DNA from: Heterohyrax brucei
Taxonomy: Eukaryota > Chordata > Mammalia > Hyracoidea > Procaviidae
Direction of reading: 5' to 3'
NCBI GenBank assembly: GCA_028571685.1
Contig: CM053158.1
Span: forward strand, 53,908,001 to 53,972,000
Length of the DNA: 64,000 nt
Shown: one piece after another, positions 35,815 through 47,074 of the stretch
Layout: every line of letters starts with the position of its first letter
Position numbering within the stretch: the first letter of the stretch is position 1
Program-made: the position numbers and the translations under genes
The notes under the pieces: model-generated
Told to the model about the DNA's origin: nothing
Databases searched by the model: none
Seen by the model: the letters and a program-made list of their open reading frames with translations, nothing else

Positions 35815-36025
35815 AACAAAGGGGACCTTTGACACAATGGCTAAACACTCAAATTCTAACCCCAAGGCTAGCAGTTCAAACTTACCCATAGTTCTGACTT
35901 CGTGGGGAAAAGACTTGGTGATCTGCTCCCACAAAGTATATAGTCTAGAAAACCCTGTGGGCAGTTCTACTACATTACATGGGATAAGTATGAGTCTAAG
36001 TCAACTCAACAGCACCTCACAAGAA
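35815..36025 (+). repeat. AfroSINE, long form
   Basis: The motifs ctagcagttcaaacttaccc, gtggggaaaagacttggtga and taagtatgagtctaagtcaa mark the long form with a cacctcac-type tail. Confidence 0.8.
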
Positions 36026-36289
36026 CCCCAAGTACAAAGGACCCTAAACAGCTGTTAGACAGTTTGTGACTTCAAGGGTCAAGGTTACATTACAGCAACA
36101 TTTCCTTAGCCTGTACTCTCCCTCCCTTCTCTTCTGAAATCAACAAAGAGCCTGCCTACTGTACCACTGCTGCAGATTCACCACCAGTATCTACACGTTA
36201 AAGGCTCTTGGAAGTCCCACAGTGAAGACATTTGATGACTTTATTCACACTATCATTTCCCAGTTTTTCTTAAGTCTCCTACAGATTAA

Positions 36290-36478
36290 TTTCTGGGATT
36301 CTACAGGAGTCATTGGAGTCTTCCACAAAGCTGGTTAAAATGCATATGAATAGATCTCAACCACCATAGCTTCTGACTTAGTAGGGTGTGGGGTGGGCTA
36401 AAGGAGTTTGTATCTCTAGCAAGTTCCCAGTGATACAGGGGCTGCAGGTTCTAGACCACCCTTTGAGAACCACTGGGC
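36290..36478 (-). mobile_element. MER5-like hAT DNA transposon remnant
   Basis: The order gcttctgacttagtagggtg, ctctagcaagttcccagtga and tttgagaaccactgg is the antisense of a MER5A/B terminus (cagtggttctcaaa). Confidence 0.75.
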
Positions 36479-36625
36479 TACTGAACATAGAATAGAGAAA
36501 TACCACTAAATGCTACTTACTGTCTTAGCTTCCTGTCAAACTGAATTGAGAATTCTACATCAAAATTGAATGTCCCTGATTCAGAATATTCTGAATTGTC
36601 TCCCTTGTTTATATCAGTGGTCCCT

Positions 36626-36795
36626 AAAAAAAAAAAGCCAAAGCATTGGCCTTCAAGTAAATTTTGACTCATAGCAACCCTATAGGACACAGCAGAGTTG
36701 CCCCATAGAGTTTCCAAGGAGCAAGTGGTGGATTAGAATTGCAGACTTTTTGGTTAGCAGCTAAGCTGTTAACCACTGTGCTACCAAGGCTCCCA
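36626..36795 (-). repeat. AfroSINE, full length, antisense
   Basis: It runs from gcattggccttcaagtaaat to actgtgctaccaaggctcc, after an A10 run. Confidence 0.9.
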
Positions 36796-37034
36796 ATGGT
36801 CCTGTCTGTCTATAAAAGAGGGGCACAACAATACTTACTCATAACATTGTATTATGAATTCCATCAAACTTATACTACTTAATAAGTTTAAAATGTTTTC
36901 AAGCATGTGATTTTAACATAAGCATGCAACACTAGTCAAAAAATTGAAATCAATTTTGCAATTGTTAGTATTTTTTATTTATATTACTTCACAATGACAA
37001 TAAAGTATTAAAATAATAAACATCAAGAAAACTT

Positions 37035-37198
37035 AGGAAACCCTGGTTGCATAATGGTTAGTGCTATGGCAGATAACCAAAAGATCAGTGGGGCAAATCC
37101 ACCAGGCACTCCTTGGAAAGTCTACGGGACAGTTCTACTCTGTCCTATAGGGTCACTGTGAGTCAGAATCAACTCTATGGCAATGGGTTTGGGTTTGG
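37035..37198 (+). repeat. AfroSINE, full length
   Basis: The head is ggaaaccctggttgcataat. The tail is gtgagtcagaatcaactcta followed by tggcaatgggtttgggttt. Confidence 0.92.
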
Positions 37199-37346
37199 AG
37201 TTGGGAAAACATAAAACCCCAAGCTAAAGAAATCAGGAAATTTGACAATAGAACAATTTTTCTTTCTAGAACCCACAGTATGTTTAATATTTTGGCTCTC
37301 TTGGTTTTCTTGTTTGTTGTAATGGAACAAGAATGCATCATCTTTA

Positions 37347-37505
37347 CATTGTTGTTAGGTGCCGTCAAGTCAGTTTCAACTCACAGTGACCCTAAAGGAC
37401 AGTGGAGAACTGCACCACAGAGTTTCCAAGGAGCGCTTGGTGGCTTTGAACTGCCGACCTCTTGGTTAGCAGCTACAGTACTTCATCACCATGCCAGCAG
37501 GGTTT
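37347..37505 (-). repeat. AfroSINE with RTE-like terminus, antisense
   Basis: It begins cattgttgttaggtgccgtc, the antisense RTE 3' terminus, and then follows the short SINE to catgccagcagggtttc. Confidence 0.9.
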
Positions 37506-38189
37506 CTTCATCTCTATAGGCTCCTAATATTACATAGAGAGTACATTAAATTTCCAACAGTTTACATATTCCAATATAATCAACACATTGTATTGAGAAT
37601 GACAAGGTGCCAAAAAAATATGAATTATCATTTTAGGGATATTATTTCTGCTAATTGGCTTGACAATAGATGATCAAAAACTAGAAGCAAGCTACAAACC
37701 TTGGCTGCTCTGGTGAATAAGGAGGAAATAGATATTGCCATTGAATTACCAGCTATCTGTGTTGAAAATACCTAAAAATATATTACTAAAAGATTACAAA
37801 AGGAAATTGTGTTAGCAACACTGGTACAAACAGAATCATATTTGAAATTCCAGCCAAAAAAAAAAAAATCAGTAGTCATCACATAAATCACTACTGAACA
37901 TACATTAGACAACAACCTCACATTAACTAATCTCCATGTCCTTCAAAATCTTTTTCATGTGAAAACTAAAACACTAACGGAATGCCTTATACTCGAGATT
38001 TCAGACATCTTTAAGACGCTGGACGGGTGCTATGGAAGTGTGATATGTATGGGTTGGAAACGAACCTGGATTGAAAGTATGAGTAAGACGTGTGGCTAAC
38101 CAGTCAAGAGCTGCCGCCAAGCTCAAGCCTGAATGGAAGGCTGCTGGCAGGCAGGTGACAATTCCCTCTTACCAAGGATTTGCTCTCAT

Positions 38190-38290
38190 CATTTCACAGA
38201 TGAGAACACTGAGGCACACAGAGAACAGGAAATATGCCCAAGGTCACCCAGTTAAGGGCTGGAGCCCGAGATCAACCATGCATGAGATAT
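38190..38290 (+). repeat. MIR-type core, copy 1 of a near-identical pair
   Basis: The core catttcacagatgagaacac runs on to gccc at 38267. It matches 39648-39724 at 74 of 77 positions. Flanks differ. Confidence 0.75.
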
Positions 38291-38488
38291 GTCAGCTACA
38301 CTAGTTCCAACAATATATGAGAAAGAAAATGATAACTAAGTTTTTTGCTTTATTTTCTTTTTGGGAGGGGTAGACGGGAATGTGCAAACAACAGTACTGG
38401 GTGAGTATAATAAGGGCATGTGAAGACAGAGACTTGGAGACGATAGTAGCAAGTGCTATATTAAAGTTATTTATAAACATACATCAGT

Positions 38489-38692
38489 GAGCACCGCCTC
38501 CTAGTACTGAGCAGTTAATCAAAAGGTTAACAGTTCAAACCTACCCCACAGCAACATGGGGGAATGACCTGGCCATCTCCTCCCACTAAGATCACAGCCT
38601 ATAAAACCTTACAGGACAGTTCTGTTCTGTCACCTGGGGTCATTAGGAGTCAAAAATTGACTCAATGGCACCTAACAACGACATATTATTCG
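38489..38692 (+). repeat. AfroSINE, long form
   Basis: The motifs acagttcaaacctacccc, ctcctcccactaagatcaca and attaggagtcaaaaattgac are present. The tail is tggcacctaacaacgac. Confidence 0.85.
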
Positions 38693-38764
38693 TTGTCAAC
38701 CACAACAGAGATGCATCCTTTACTGAGTGCCTTCCAACTCCCCAGACCTGTGCTGCATGCTTTA

Positions 38765-39228
38765 GATCTGTGCTGTCCAACACGGGGCTACTGAGCATCT
38801 GAAACGAAGCTCATGTGCCAAGGAACTCATTTACTTATTTTATTTATATCTAAATTTAAAAACTTATCCTCAATTTTACTACTGGAAAATTTTTAAGTAA
38901 GTTGAAAGCAACTTGGGGATGTGAATCAGCTCTTACAGCTGTGAATTTTATAAAATCTAAATACAGATCAAGTGATTCTAACAGAAATTCAGCACCAGAA
39001 ATGAGATGTAGTGTAGGTATAAAATATATACCCAGAGTTGAAGATTTTGTATTAAAATATAAAGAATGTAAAATTCTTATTATTAATTTCTATAATGATT
39101 ACACAATGAAATGATAATATTTTTGACATATTGGATTAAATAAAATACATTATTAAAATTCATTTCACCTAGTTTTAAATTATTTTTAATATGGCTGCTA
39201 GAAAATTTGAATGTGCTGATGTGGCTTC
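38765..39228. mobile_element. hAT-like MER-type DNA element
   Basis: It begins ctgtgctgtccaacacgg. The interior has gtttaaaatatata-like AT-rich sequence, tacacaatgaaatgataata and attggattaaataaaatac. It ends atggctgctagaaaatttga. This is a mammal-wide non-autonomous element; the exact family name is uncertain. Confidence 0.65.
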
Positions 39229-39230
39229 TA

Positions 39231-39553
39231 AGGAGGCAGGGGTGGTTCAATCATAGAATTCTCTGCTCCCACATGGAAACCTTGGTTTGAATCCAGGCCA
39301 ACGCACCTCATCTATAGCCACCATCCATCAATGGAGACTAGCCAGTTACTATGATGCCGAACGGGTTTCAGCAAAGCTTCCAACCTAAGAGTAACCAGAA
39401 AGAAAGGCCTGGCAATCTAAACTCCCCAAATCAGTTGATGAACACCCTGATCCACAACTGATCACAGGGATGGTGTAGGACTGAGCAGCCTTTCATTTTG
39501 TTGTGCACTGAGTCTTCAGGAGTCAGGAGCTGTTTCAGCGGCAGACATCAACT
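39231..39553 (+). repeat. tRNA-Gly-headed SINE, near full length
   Basis: The head is ggtggttcaatcatagaatt, the B box ggtttgaatccaggccaacg, the body agaaaggcctggcaatctaa, then gatcacagggatggtgtagg, and an RTE-like end gtcaggagctgtttcagcgg. This is the best copy in the window for seeing the composite structure. Confidence 0.85.
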
Positions 39554-39639
39554 GTGTGGTTCCCATTCTACCTCAAAAGCACCATCAGATGTGAATGATT
39601 TCACTGAGCCCTCCCAAAAACTCTCCCAGGGTCGGTACT

Positions 39640-39735
39640 ACCTCCTCCATTTCACAGATGAGAACACTGAGGCACACAGAGAACAGGAAACATGCCCAAG
39701 GTCACTCAGTTAAGGACTGGAGCCAGGCTAATACT
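39640..39735 (+). repeat. MIR-type core, copy 2 of a near-identical pair
   Basis: The positions 39648-39724 repeat 38190-38266 with three transitions only. Confidence 0.75.
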
Positions 39736-40189
39736 AGATTTTCAACAGGGGCACATTTCAAGTACATTGAGGCACATCAGTTGCCATTAATGGGAATTTG
39801 GCATCCAAATTATAACTTACTACAATGTTTGGATAACAAAATTACAAGGCTGAAGTCATTAGGTTTGGTGCTGCTTACAAATTTAATCTTTTAAGATTAA
39901 CCTAGTTGTCATAACTATCACCAAACATTTAACATGCAAGAAGAACAAAGGCCATTACTGCAGCCTGTCTTAGTAGACGAAGCATTCAAATCAAATGCCA
40001 TCAAACCACACCAAGCCAATATACTTTGACAAGCACCTCACATTCAAAACCTCAGAGCCTGGTTTTTTTTTTTTCATTTGCTCCCCCTTTCTTTTTATAA
40101 AGAGACAAAAGAAAGCGCAGTAAAATGTTGAATGAAGTAAAGGAAAACACAACAAAGTTAATAGGGGCTATGGACGGCCCTTCAAAATT

Positions 40190-40800
40190 TGCAAAAAATG
40201 CAAATACAAGATGGTGCATTTCCATTCTGCACAATATTGCTTTTGTTCAGCAGCCACGTCCCAGTCTTGAAACGTGTTGGTAATAAATCAGCAGGCATTA
40301 TTTTAAATCAACCGGTTTTATGAAATAAGCCAAGAGTTGAAAGAGGCAGGACTAATTACCCACATTCCTTGATGAATTACTTAGCGGCGTGTGCTAAGTC
40401 AATGTGCGTCTACGTCTTGATCCCCAATTTTATCCTGTACTTGTTTCCCAGGAGGTAAAAGGACCATGTGGCTAATTAAGGCACAGCTCTCCACTGCCAG
40501 AGTTACTCAAGGTAAGATTTCTTTCAAGAAAAGAAAGGGCTCTTTGCCTGGTACTTATTAATCTAATTTTTACTACTTCACTAGAAAAACAGAGCTAATC
40601 TTGTCACCTTTAGGCAGTCTGAACTACCATGCAGTGTTCAGAAAAAAATGTTACATATTTGTAATTTAGCCAATAAGAATTTCTTAAGCCTTTCCTAACT
40701 GGCAGGAATGTCTCTGGTTTGTCGCTTCTAATTAAGACTCAACAAAATTTCCAGCCCCTAAATTTTAATTATATAAAACTCGGGGCCAACAGGGGAGATT
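40190..40800. promoter_or_regulatory. Repeat-poor block rich in homeodomain, SOX and E-box-like motifs
   Basis: No transposon is recognised over about 600 bp of the MITF intron. Several TAAT-core sites occur (ggactaattaccc, gtggctaattaagg, cttctaattaagac), with a SOX-like cluster acaatattgcttttgttc, an E-box catgtgg and a cacgtc. The motif density suggests a conserved enhancer. This is inference, since conservation cannot be tested here. Confidence 0.35.
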
Positions 40801-40967
40801 ATAACAAAGCCAGGCCCTGGTGGTAAAAGAAGAGAAATCTGAATTTTGCTTTACAAATTTAGGTCTATTAGTTACTTTGTAACATTATTTACAAATCTGG
40901 CCATTGAAAACCTTTTTGTTTGTTTTTAGATTTCATAATCTTTACAACTTGCCATCTTTCCTCTAGA

Positions 40968-41136
40968 AAACCCAAAATCGAACCCACTGCCACAGAGTCA
41001 ATTCCAACTCATAGCAACCCTACAGGACAGAGTAGACCTGCCCCACAGAGTTTCCAAGGAGGGCCTGGTGGATTCAAACTGCTAACCTTTTGATTAGCAG
41101 ATGTAGCACATGAACCACAATGCCACCAGTGTCTCC
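40968..41136 (-). repeat. AfroSINE, full length, antisense
   Basis: It runs from acccactgccacagagtcaa to atgccaccagtgtctcc. Confidence 0.92.
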
Positions 41137-42321
41137 TCTTTCATCTAGAGAACACACCTGACAGAGAACTGTGCTCCTCAAAAAGTTATAAGTAAACAGA
41201 ACTTTTCCCAGACTCTTAAATAAAATGCATTGGAGACATCCAGTCTAATTACATTTAAAAAAAAAAAAATGCATGCCTATGTTCTCCTAGTAAAAATAAC
41301 AATACTAATAAAAACACTTTGGCCACCACCTCCTCCAAAGGTAACACCCATTCCAGAGTCACTACTATGCAGTTTGACATAAATTCACCTACACCTTTTT
41401 CTAGAAAATTTTCTCTTTTTTAAAAAAAGTTATTAAAATAATTCCTTCTCTAGAACCATTCTCTACTTTAAATAATAGCCTCTGATTTTAGGCTTGGCTT
41501 GGCTGATTTTAGCTGCTTTATATGCCCCAATTTTAATTCATCTCATTTTCTTCAAGTTATGCAATAATAAGCAGGAACATCTAACTTTACAAACAAGGTC
41601 CAATGGTTACATTGTTGGAAGTTAGATTTCCCTTAAAGTTCAGGCTGATACTTGAAGAAGTCAATCAAAAGAGACACATCCAGGGCAAGAGTCAATATTC
41701 TAATACTTACCGCAGTTATAACCTTGAGCAAAGCCACTGTACTGATTTACATACTTTGCAATGCAGATTCCACCCATTTATTTTAGAGGATAACATTAAA
41801 ATTAGATTTTGTTTAGCCATGTCCACAAATCTGTCTTATTCAAGAGCATACCTACAGTAGGGGAGTGGCCTTTCAAATCTAAAGCCTTTCTTTGTTAGGA
41901 TTAAGTAGGTGGCACTGAGAAGGGTACTCATGACACCTGTACATAGAAACAGGATTTATCACAGGTGACATCCATTTAAAAGTAAATAAGAAGACAACAC
42001 TGAATCCATGAAACTCCAGTTAAGTACTAAAATATAACAAAAGCTAAATAATACTGCAGGACTGGGGAGTAAAACTAAAGAATATAATCTAGTTTCAGGA
42101 GAAAATCCATAGTAAAAGATACGTGTGGATCTATCAAATTGAGTATTTTGAAAATCATTTAAAACAATACAAATATATTATCAAAATACACAGACCTTGA
42201 AAGCACATGAATTCTGATTGCCTGGGCCATCAGAACTCTCAAAATATATGTGATTTGAGTTATGACTTTTGGTTGCTGTCACAGAGTCTTTGACTTTAGT
42301 GACCTCTAACCAGTAATCATA
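41137..42321. other. Intronic DNA without recognised features
   Basis: AT-rich. It includes an A13 run at about 41257. No element or gene is recognised. Confidence 0.45.
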
Positions 42322-42382
42322 TTGCTGTTGCTGTGCACCTTTGAGTCAAATTCAACTCATGGGAACCCCATAGGGGTTGTGA
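42322..42382 (-). repeat. AfroSINE tail fragment, antisense
   Basis: Only attgctgttgctgtgcacct to caactcatgggaaccccata is present. Confidence 0.65.
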
Positions 42383-42499
42383 GATTGATTCTCTAGAAAG
42401 ACTTAGGTATGTCTTAAGCTGTAGAGCAAGTACAGGACACAACAAGGTATATGGTTAGAGGTAGACAAGTTCGAGTGTGGAACTCAAGTGAGTTACCAG

Positions 42500-42600
42500 A
42501 CCCAGCAAAAATCTGTGCCTCAGTTTCTCCATCTGGAAAGTGGGCTTTATCTACCTATTCCATAGGATTGCTAGAGAGATTACCAGCCTATTACCTGATT
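42500..42600 (+). repeat. MIR fragment
   Basis: The MIR 3' portion is seen: tgtgcctcagtttctccatc, tggaaagtgggctttatcta and cataggattgctagagagat. Confidence 0.75.
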
Positions 42601-42675
42601 ACACACAGTAATTCATGTCCATGAAGTCAACGGTCACTCTTGTCTTTCTTCCTCCAAGTTGTTTTGGGTAGTAAA

Positions 42676-43086
42676 AGCAGTCTCCAGATTAGTAACAAGT
42701 CTATTCCAAAATCCATCCTTAAGTCAAATTTGTATGTAAGTCAGAACAGTTGAGTAAAAATAATAATACTAATAAAAATACTAGTAGATTACTAGTAAAA
42801 ATACTGGTTTTAACACCAGTTAGTCAAATGTTTATCTTAGTATATAGTACATAATATACCTTTCTATGCACAAAAAAAATTTAGCAAATACTTTTGATAC
42901 ATGAAAACATCTTTAACATAACAATTCAGTAACAATAACAATGTTTTGATGCCAGTCACAAAGTAGCACACATTTATTACTACAAACAGCTATATGTACC
43001 TCAAATTTTACTTTAATAGGCTTTAAAAGGGTTGGCTTGTAACTCTGTCATAGGTAAATCAGAATTTTGTAATCCAGGGACTGCCT
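42676..43086. mobile_element. DNA transposon with GGCAGTCC-type inverted termini, copy 1
   Basis: The left end agcagtctccagattagtaa is an imperfect inverted match to the right end ttgtaatccagggactgcct. The interior is AT-rich with gtatgtaagtcagaac near the left end. It is about 411 bp with no coding capacity, so non-autonomous. A second element with similar ends lies at 48581-48881. Confidence 0.65.
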
Positions 43087-43257
43087 CTACGACATTTACA
43101 CTACTAATTCTCACAAAAGTTTTAGGCTATGGCTTCAAGCATAGTGATCAACATTCACTACACCCCCAGGCTACGATGTCCCTTGGGAGACTGAGCAGTG
43201 CCATGTCTCCCTCCTAAAGCTCCTTTGGCAGCTTCCTCTGGGAGACATACCACCACC

Positions 43258-43411
43258 AGTGGTTAGGACTTGTGGGTTGTACAGTCTGGATGGGTTCAGA
43301 TCCTCGTAGCATCCCTTACTGTGTGGCTTCAGGTGAGTTACTTAATGTCTGCCTCAGTTCCCTCATCTGTGAAATCCGAATGCTAACAATAACTATTTTA
43401 CAGACTCATAC
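43258..43411 (+). repeat. MIR SINE, interrupted
   Basis: It runs from gtggttaggacttgtgggtt to ctcagttccctcatctgtga and ctattttacagactcatac. It resumes at 43561 after an AfroSINE. Confidence 0.8.
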
Positions 43412-43560
43412 CCCCAAAAGATCCACTGCCATTGAGTCGGGTCCAACTATAGAGACCCTAGAAGTCACAGTAAAACTGCACCATAGAGTTTTCAAGGAGC
43501 ACCTGGCCAAGTTGAACTGCTGACCCTTTGGTTAGCAGACACAGCCCTTAACCTGATGTA
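43412..43560 (-). repeat. AfroSINE with target-site duplication, inside MIR
   Basis: The antisense copy goes from agatccactgccattgagtc to acacagcccttaacctga. It is flanked by ttacagactcatac (43398-43411) and ttacagacccatac (43561-43574), a 14-bp duplication with one difference. Confidence 0.88.
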
Positions 43561-43620
43561 TTACAGACCCATACTGAGATTAAATTAGTCAACACTGGTA
43601 AAGCCCTTACCCAGTGGGGC
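43561..43620 (+). repeat. MIR SINE, continuation
   Basis: The 3' part of the broken MIR: actgagattaaattagtcaa and aaagcccttacc. Confidence 0.65.
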
Positions 43621-43962
43621 ATACACTAATCACTACTGTAACAGCTCTCCCGGAATAAATTCAGAGTAGTTAAAACCTAGAGGAGCCTTCCAAATGTTCT
43701 TTAAACACAACAAAGAGAAGAGGTAAGAAAGATGTTGATCATATGAATGTTTCTCAACTCTTCTTTTTTTTTATTATCATCACCACCACAAGGAATCTTC
43801 TAGAGCTACTTTCCCTAGTCACCTCTCTCACTTGCAAATCCATGATACTTTAACAGCACAGATACACTGTATACTGGTCTTTACATAGGTACATAACTTA
43901 GGTACACCACACACAGGTTTACGCACTCTGTATCTGTTTATGAAAGTCCACTTTTGCCACGG

Positions 43963-44165
43963 TTGTTGCTGTAAGGTGTCATCCAGTCAACTGTTGACGC
44001 ACTGGGACTCCAGGCAACAGAGCAGCACTGCCCCATAGGGTTTTCTTGACTGCAACCATTACATGAGTAAATGGATGGGTCTTTTCCTGCAGAGCCACTG
44101 GATGGAACCAAACTGCCAACCTTTAGGTTAGCAGCAGAGTGCTAAGGGTTAGAACCACCAGAACT
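43963..44165 (-). repeat. AfroSINE, variant middle, antisense
   Basis: The sequence gttgttgctgtaaggtgtca, then gggttttcttgactgcaac and aacctttaggttagcagcag. Confidence 0.75.
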
Positions 44166-44376
44166 TTAAGTACCATATACTTTTATAACATCTAAGGTTT
44201 ACTGACCTCCCACGAACCAATTTTCACTCCTCCTTGGAAACAATACTATCTCTGTTGACACTGAGTCTCAGCATATTAGAAAGAAATTACTATTCAGAGG
44301 TGGGAAAAACTGAGTCTACTCAGGTTATTAGCCTACACTCTTAGTACCCCCACCTTAAAACTCTATACTAACCTCT

Positions 44377-44598
44377 AGTTGTTGGTGGAAGTGGTTTCTG
44401 TCAAGTTGATCCCGGCTCATGAGAACTCTGCATGTACAGACTGCAACCACTCCCAACAGTTTTCAAGGCTGTGACCTCTCAGAAGTGGATCACCGGGCCT
44501 GTCTTCCAAGGTGCCTCTGGCTGGGTTCAAACTGCCAATTGCCAACTGCCAACCTTTAGGCTGGTTGCTCAGTGCTTAACTGTTTGTGACACCTCCAG
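44377..44598 (-). repeat. AfroSINE, variant middle, antisense
   Basis: The motifs cagttttcaaggctgtgacc and gatcaccgggcctgtcttcc mark the variant. A small triplication of gccaa(t/c)t sits near 44534. Confidence 0.75.
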
Positions 44599-44644
44599 CA
44601 GAAGTGTGTCAGTAACAGGAGATGACACCTTGTAGCATGCCTTC

Positions 44645-45060
44645 CTTTTTTTTTTTTATTGTGATTGAGTGAAAGTGTACAATCCAAGTTAAATTTGCAT
44701 GCCTGCCTATCTACAGCCCCTTCTGCTCTCCTTGCCCGGTGGCAGCACACTTTTCCTTTCCATTCTATACATGTCATATCCTCTTAACAATCTCCTTTCC
44801 TCTTCTCTTCTACCTCTCCTCTCCCTTCTAGTAAGAAGCCAGTAGGACAGCATCCCATAGATGCATAAAACCATAAAAAGTGCACACACCATATGGTCAC
44901 TTTGTGTCCCTGAGTCCAATCCATTCCTGGTCAAAGAGTTGGCCTCAGTAACGAGTTATGATCAGGAAAAGCAGCAGTTTTAGAGGCCGTGCACCTAGGG
45001 GAACTCCCAGGCCTTCAGACCACCAACTGCAGTCTTTTAGTGGAGTTCTTGAGCATGCCT
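44645..45060 (-). mobile_element. L1 3'UTR, antisense
   Basis: It begins with a T run and ttattgtgattgagtgaaag (L1 3' end complement). It contains the C/T-rich complement of the L1 purine tract, cagtaggacagcatcccata and gagtccaatccattcctgg, in the order reversed from 34800-35290. Confidence 0.8.
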
Positions 45061-45673
45061 TCTTTTAATAGCAGAAAATGTGTGGGTCCTTTTCATGAAA
45101 ACCCACAAGGAGACTTCAACAACTGCAAAATGGTTCATAGAGAAAATGTTCAAAGATCTCATACTCAGGAGAAGTGGTCCTTCCCACACCTGCGTGGTCC
45201 AGATGTTCATTAGACATAGCTGGTCCTAGCCACAACCTGACGAAGCAATCCATCCAGACTATGTTTGGCATGGATAATAGAGCTACACCAAAATAGGCTT
45301 ATGATTGTGGAGGGAGAAGTCATTGTCATGTTGTGCCAGTATTACCAAGTTAACACGCAATTAAAGCTGATATTTCTATTGCTTCAGCAAAGTGGAATTA
45401 ATTCATAGGCTTGGCTGTGTAAAGGCTGAATTTTGTTTCAGATAGCGGCTCCCCATGGATCTGCCTTTCAAGTGTGCCAGACCTAAAAATTTATGAAAAG
45501 AAGATTTTCTTTAGCTGCACCTAATTTACCAGTCACCAGGAGTGAAACATTTGCAAAACCATGCAGATGGCAGAAGACCAGACAGCTCTGTACTGTTCAA
45601 CAGAAGGCTGAAATGAGTCATGGCTGGTGTGATGGCAATGAACAACTCACAACCATCCCAACAAAACTGTCTC
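45061..45673. other. Intronic DNA without recognised features
   Basis: A 73-codon frame overlaps the end of this stretch and the following RTE piece. No gene is recognised. Confidence 0.4.
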
Positions 45674-46055
45674 TGTCAGTTTGTCACAAGGTGGTAGTTT
45701 GTGTATTGCTGTGATGCTGAAAGCTATGCCACCAGTATCTGAAATGCCATCAGGATTATCCATGATGGATAGGTTTCAGCAGACCTTCTAGACTAAGACA
45801 CACTAGGAAGAAAGGCCTGGCAATCTACTTTCGAAAGTTCGCCCATGAAAAACCCTGAGGATCACAAGAGAACACAGTGCTAGGAGATGAGCTCCCTATA
45901 CTGGAAGGCACTCAAAATACACGGTGGCTGCCACAAAGGACTCTAGCTGACCAATGATCACGAAGATGACACACAACTGACAATATTTCATTCTGTTATA
46001 CCTAAGGTCACCATATGTCAGAGTTAACACAATGGCAAACAATAATGGCACTAAG
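45674..46055 (+). mobile_element. Internally deleted RTE (5' end joined to 3' end)
   Basis: The 5' part matches the RTE start at 9383 (cagtttgtcacaaggtggta, ttgctgtgatgctgaaagct, gactaagacacactaggaag). Within about 250 bp it passes to the RTE/SINE 3' tail (ctaaggtcaccatatgtcag, cacaatggcaaacaataatg). It has no coding capacity and resembles a non-autonomous derivative. Confidence 0.75.
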
Positions 46056-46626
46056 ATGACCAGATCCTTATCCAAAAGGTGTCAGCAAAGTCCCATGGGA
46101 ATCAAAAGGGCTCTCCGTCAATGACCACGATGCACCCTGCACTACCAGAATGACCAAACAGCTTTCAGGACAGTGAGTCACCTCCTTTTTAACTAGAAAA
46201 AGAAGAGTCAGAAGCAGCAGTCTCAAAAACTGTGACACACTAGATTGAGAAAAGAATTACCTTTCTTTTGTTCTATTTGCAAATGTAAACCAAAAGGAAT
46301 GCGGGGTTTCTGGCTACCTGATCAAATATGCCTGAGGTAACTCTTCAAACCTGACTCCAACAGGAAGCCAGTACAGGGCTGGAAAACAGAAACAGGAAGG
46401 CTGCATGCCAACCCGGTGACAGCAGACACCTCTAGGGAGCATATGGAATGGTGAGGAGGGAGTTTTCTCTTGGATTATTCTTCTGTACTGTATCGTCTGT
46501 AATTCAAGAAACCAATAAAAATGAGTTGTAAAGAGAAAGAAAATGACATTATGTGTGATGCTGAACACAATAAAGTGATCTTTCTAGGAGGAGTCAAAGG
46601 CCCTGCAGGGAAATGAGTCTCTGGCA

Positions 46627-46778
46627 GGGTGAAGGGTGCCCTGGTGGCATAGTGGTTATAAGTTCAGCTGCTAACCAAAAGACTGGCAGTTCGAATTCAC
46701 AAGCTGCTCAGTGGAAACCCTGTGGGGCAGTTCTCCTCCGTCCTGTTAGAGTTGCTGTGAGCTGGAACAACAACAGGT
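46627..46778 (+). repeat. AfroSINE
   Basis: The head is gtgccctggtggcatagtgg, the B-box region ggcagttcgaattcac, and the tail gctgtgagctggaacaacaa. Confidence 0.88.
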
Positions 46779-46854
46779 GGATGGCTCTTTATGAAACCTA
46801 GGAACTGAGTCCCTTTTTCCCTTGAACAGACACACGGCCTTTAAGACATCAGTG

Positions 46855-47051
46855 GCCACAAATCTACTGCCATGGTGTCAGTTCTAACTCACAGCAATCC
46901 TTCAGGACAGAATAGAACTGACCCACAACTTTTTACACTGCAAATCTTTGCAAAAGCAGACTGCCACATCGTTCTCCCATGATGAGGCTGATGGGTTCAG
47001 ACCTTCAACCTTTCATGTAGCAGCTTTAGCCACTGTGCAATAGGGCTCCTG
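46855..47051 (-). repeat. AfroSINE, long form, antisense
   Basis: The long-form middle aatctttgcaaaagcagact plus gccacatcgttctcccatga lies between the tail and the head complement tgtgcaatagggctcc. Confidence 0.85.
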
Positions 47052-47074
47052 AAGAAGGCATGGTTGATTCAAAA

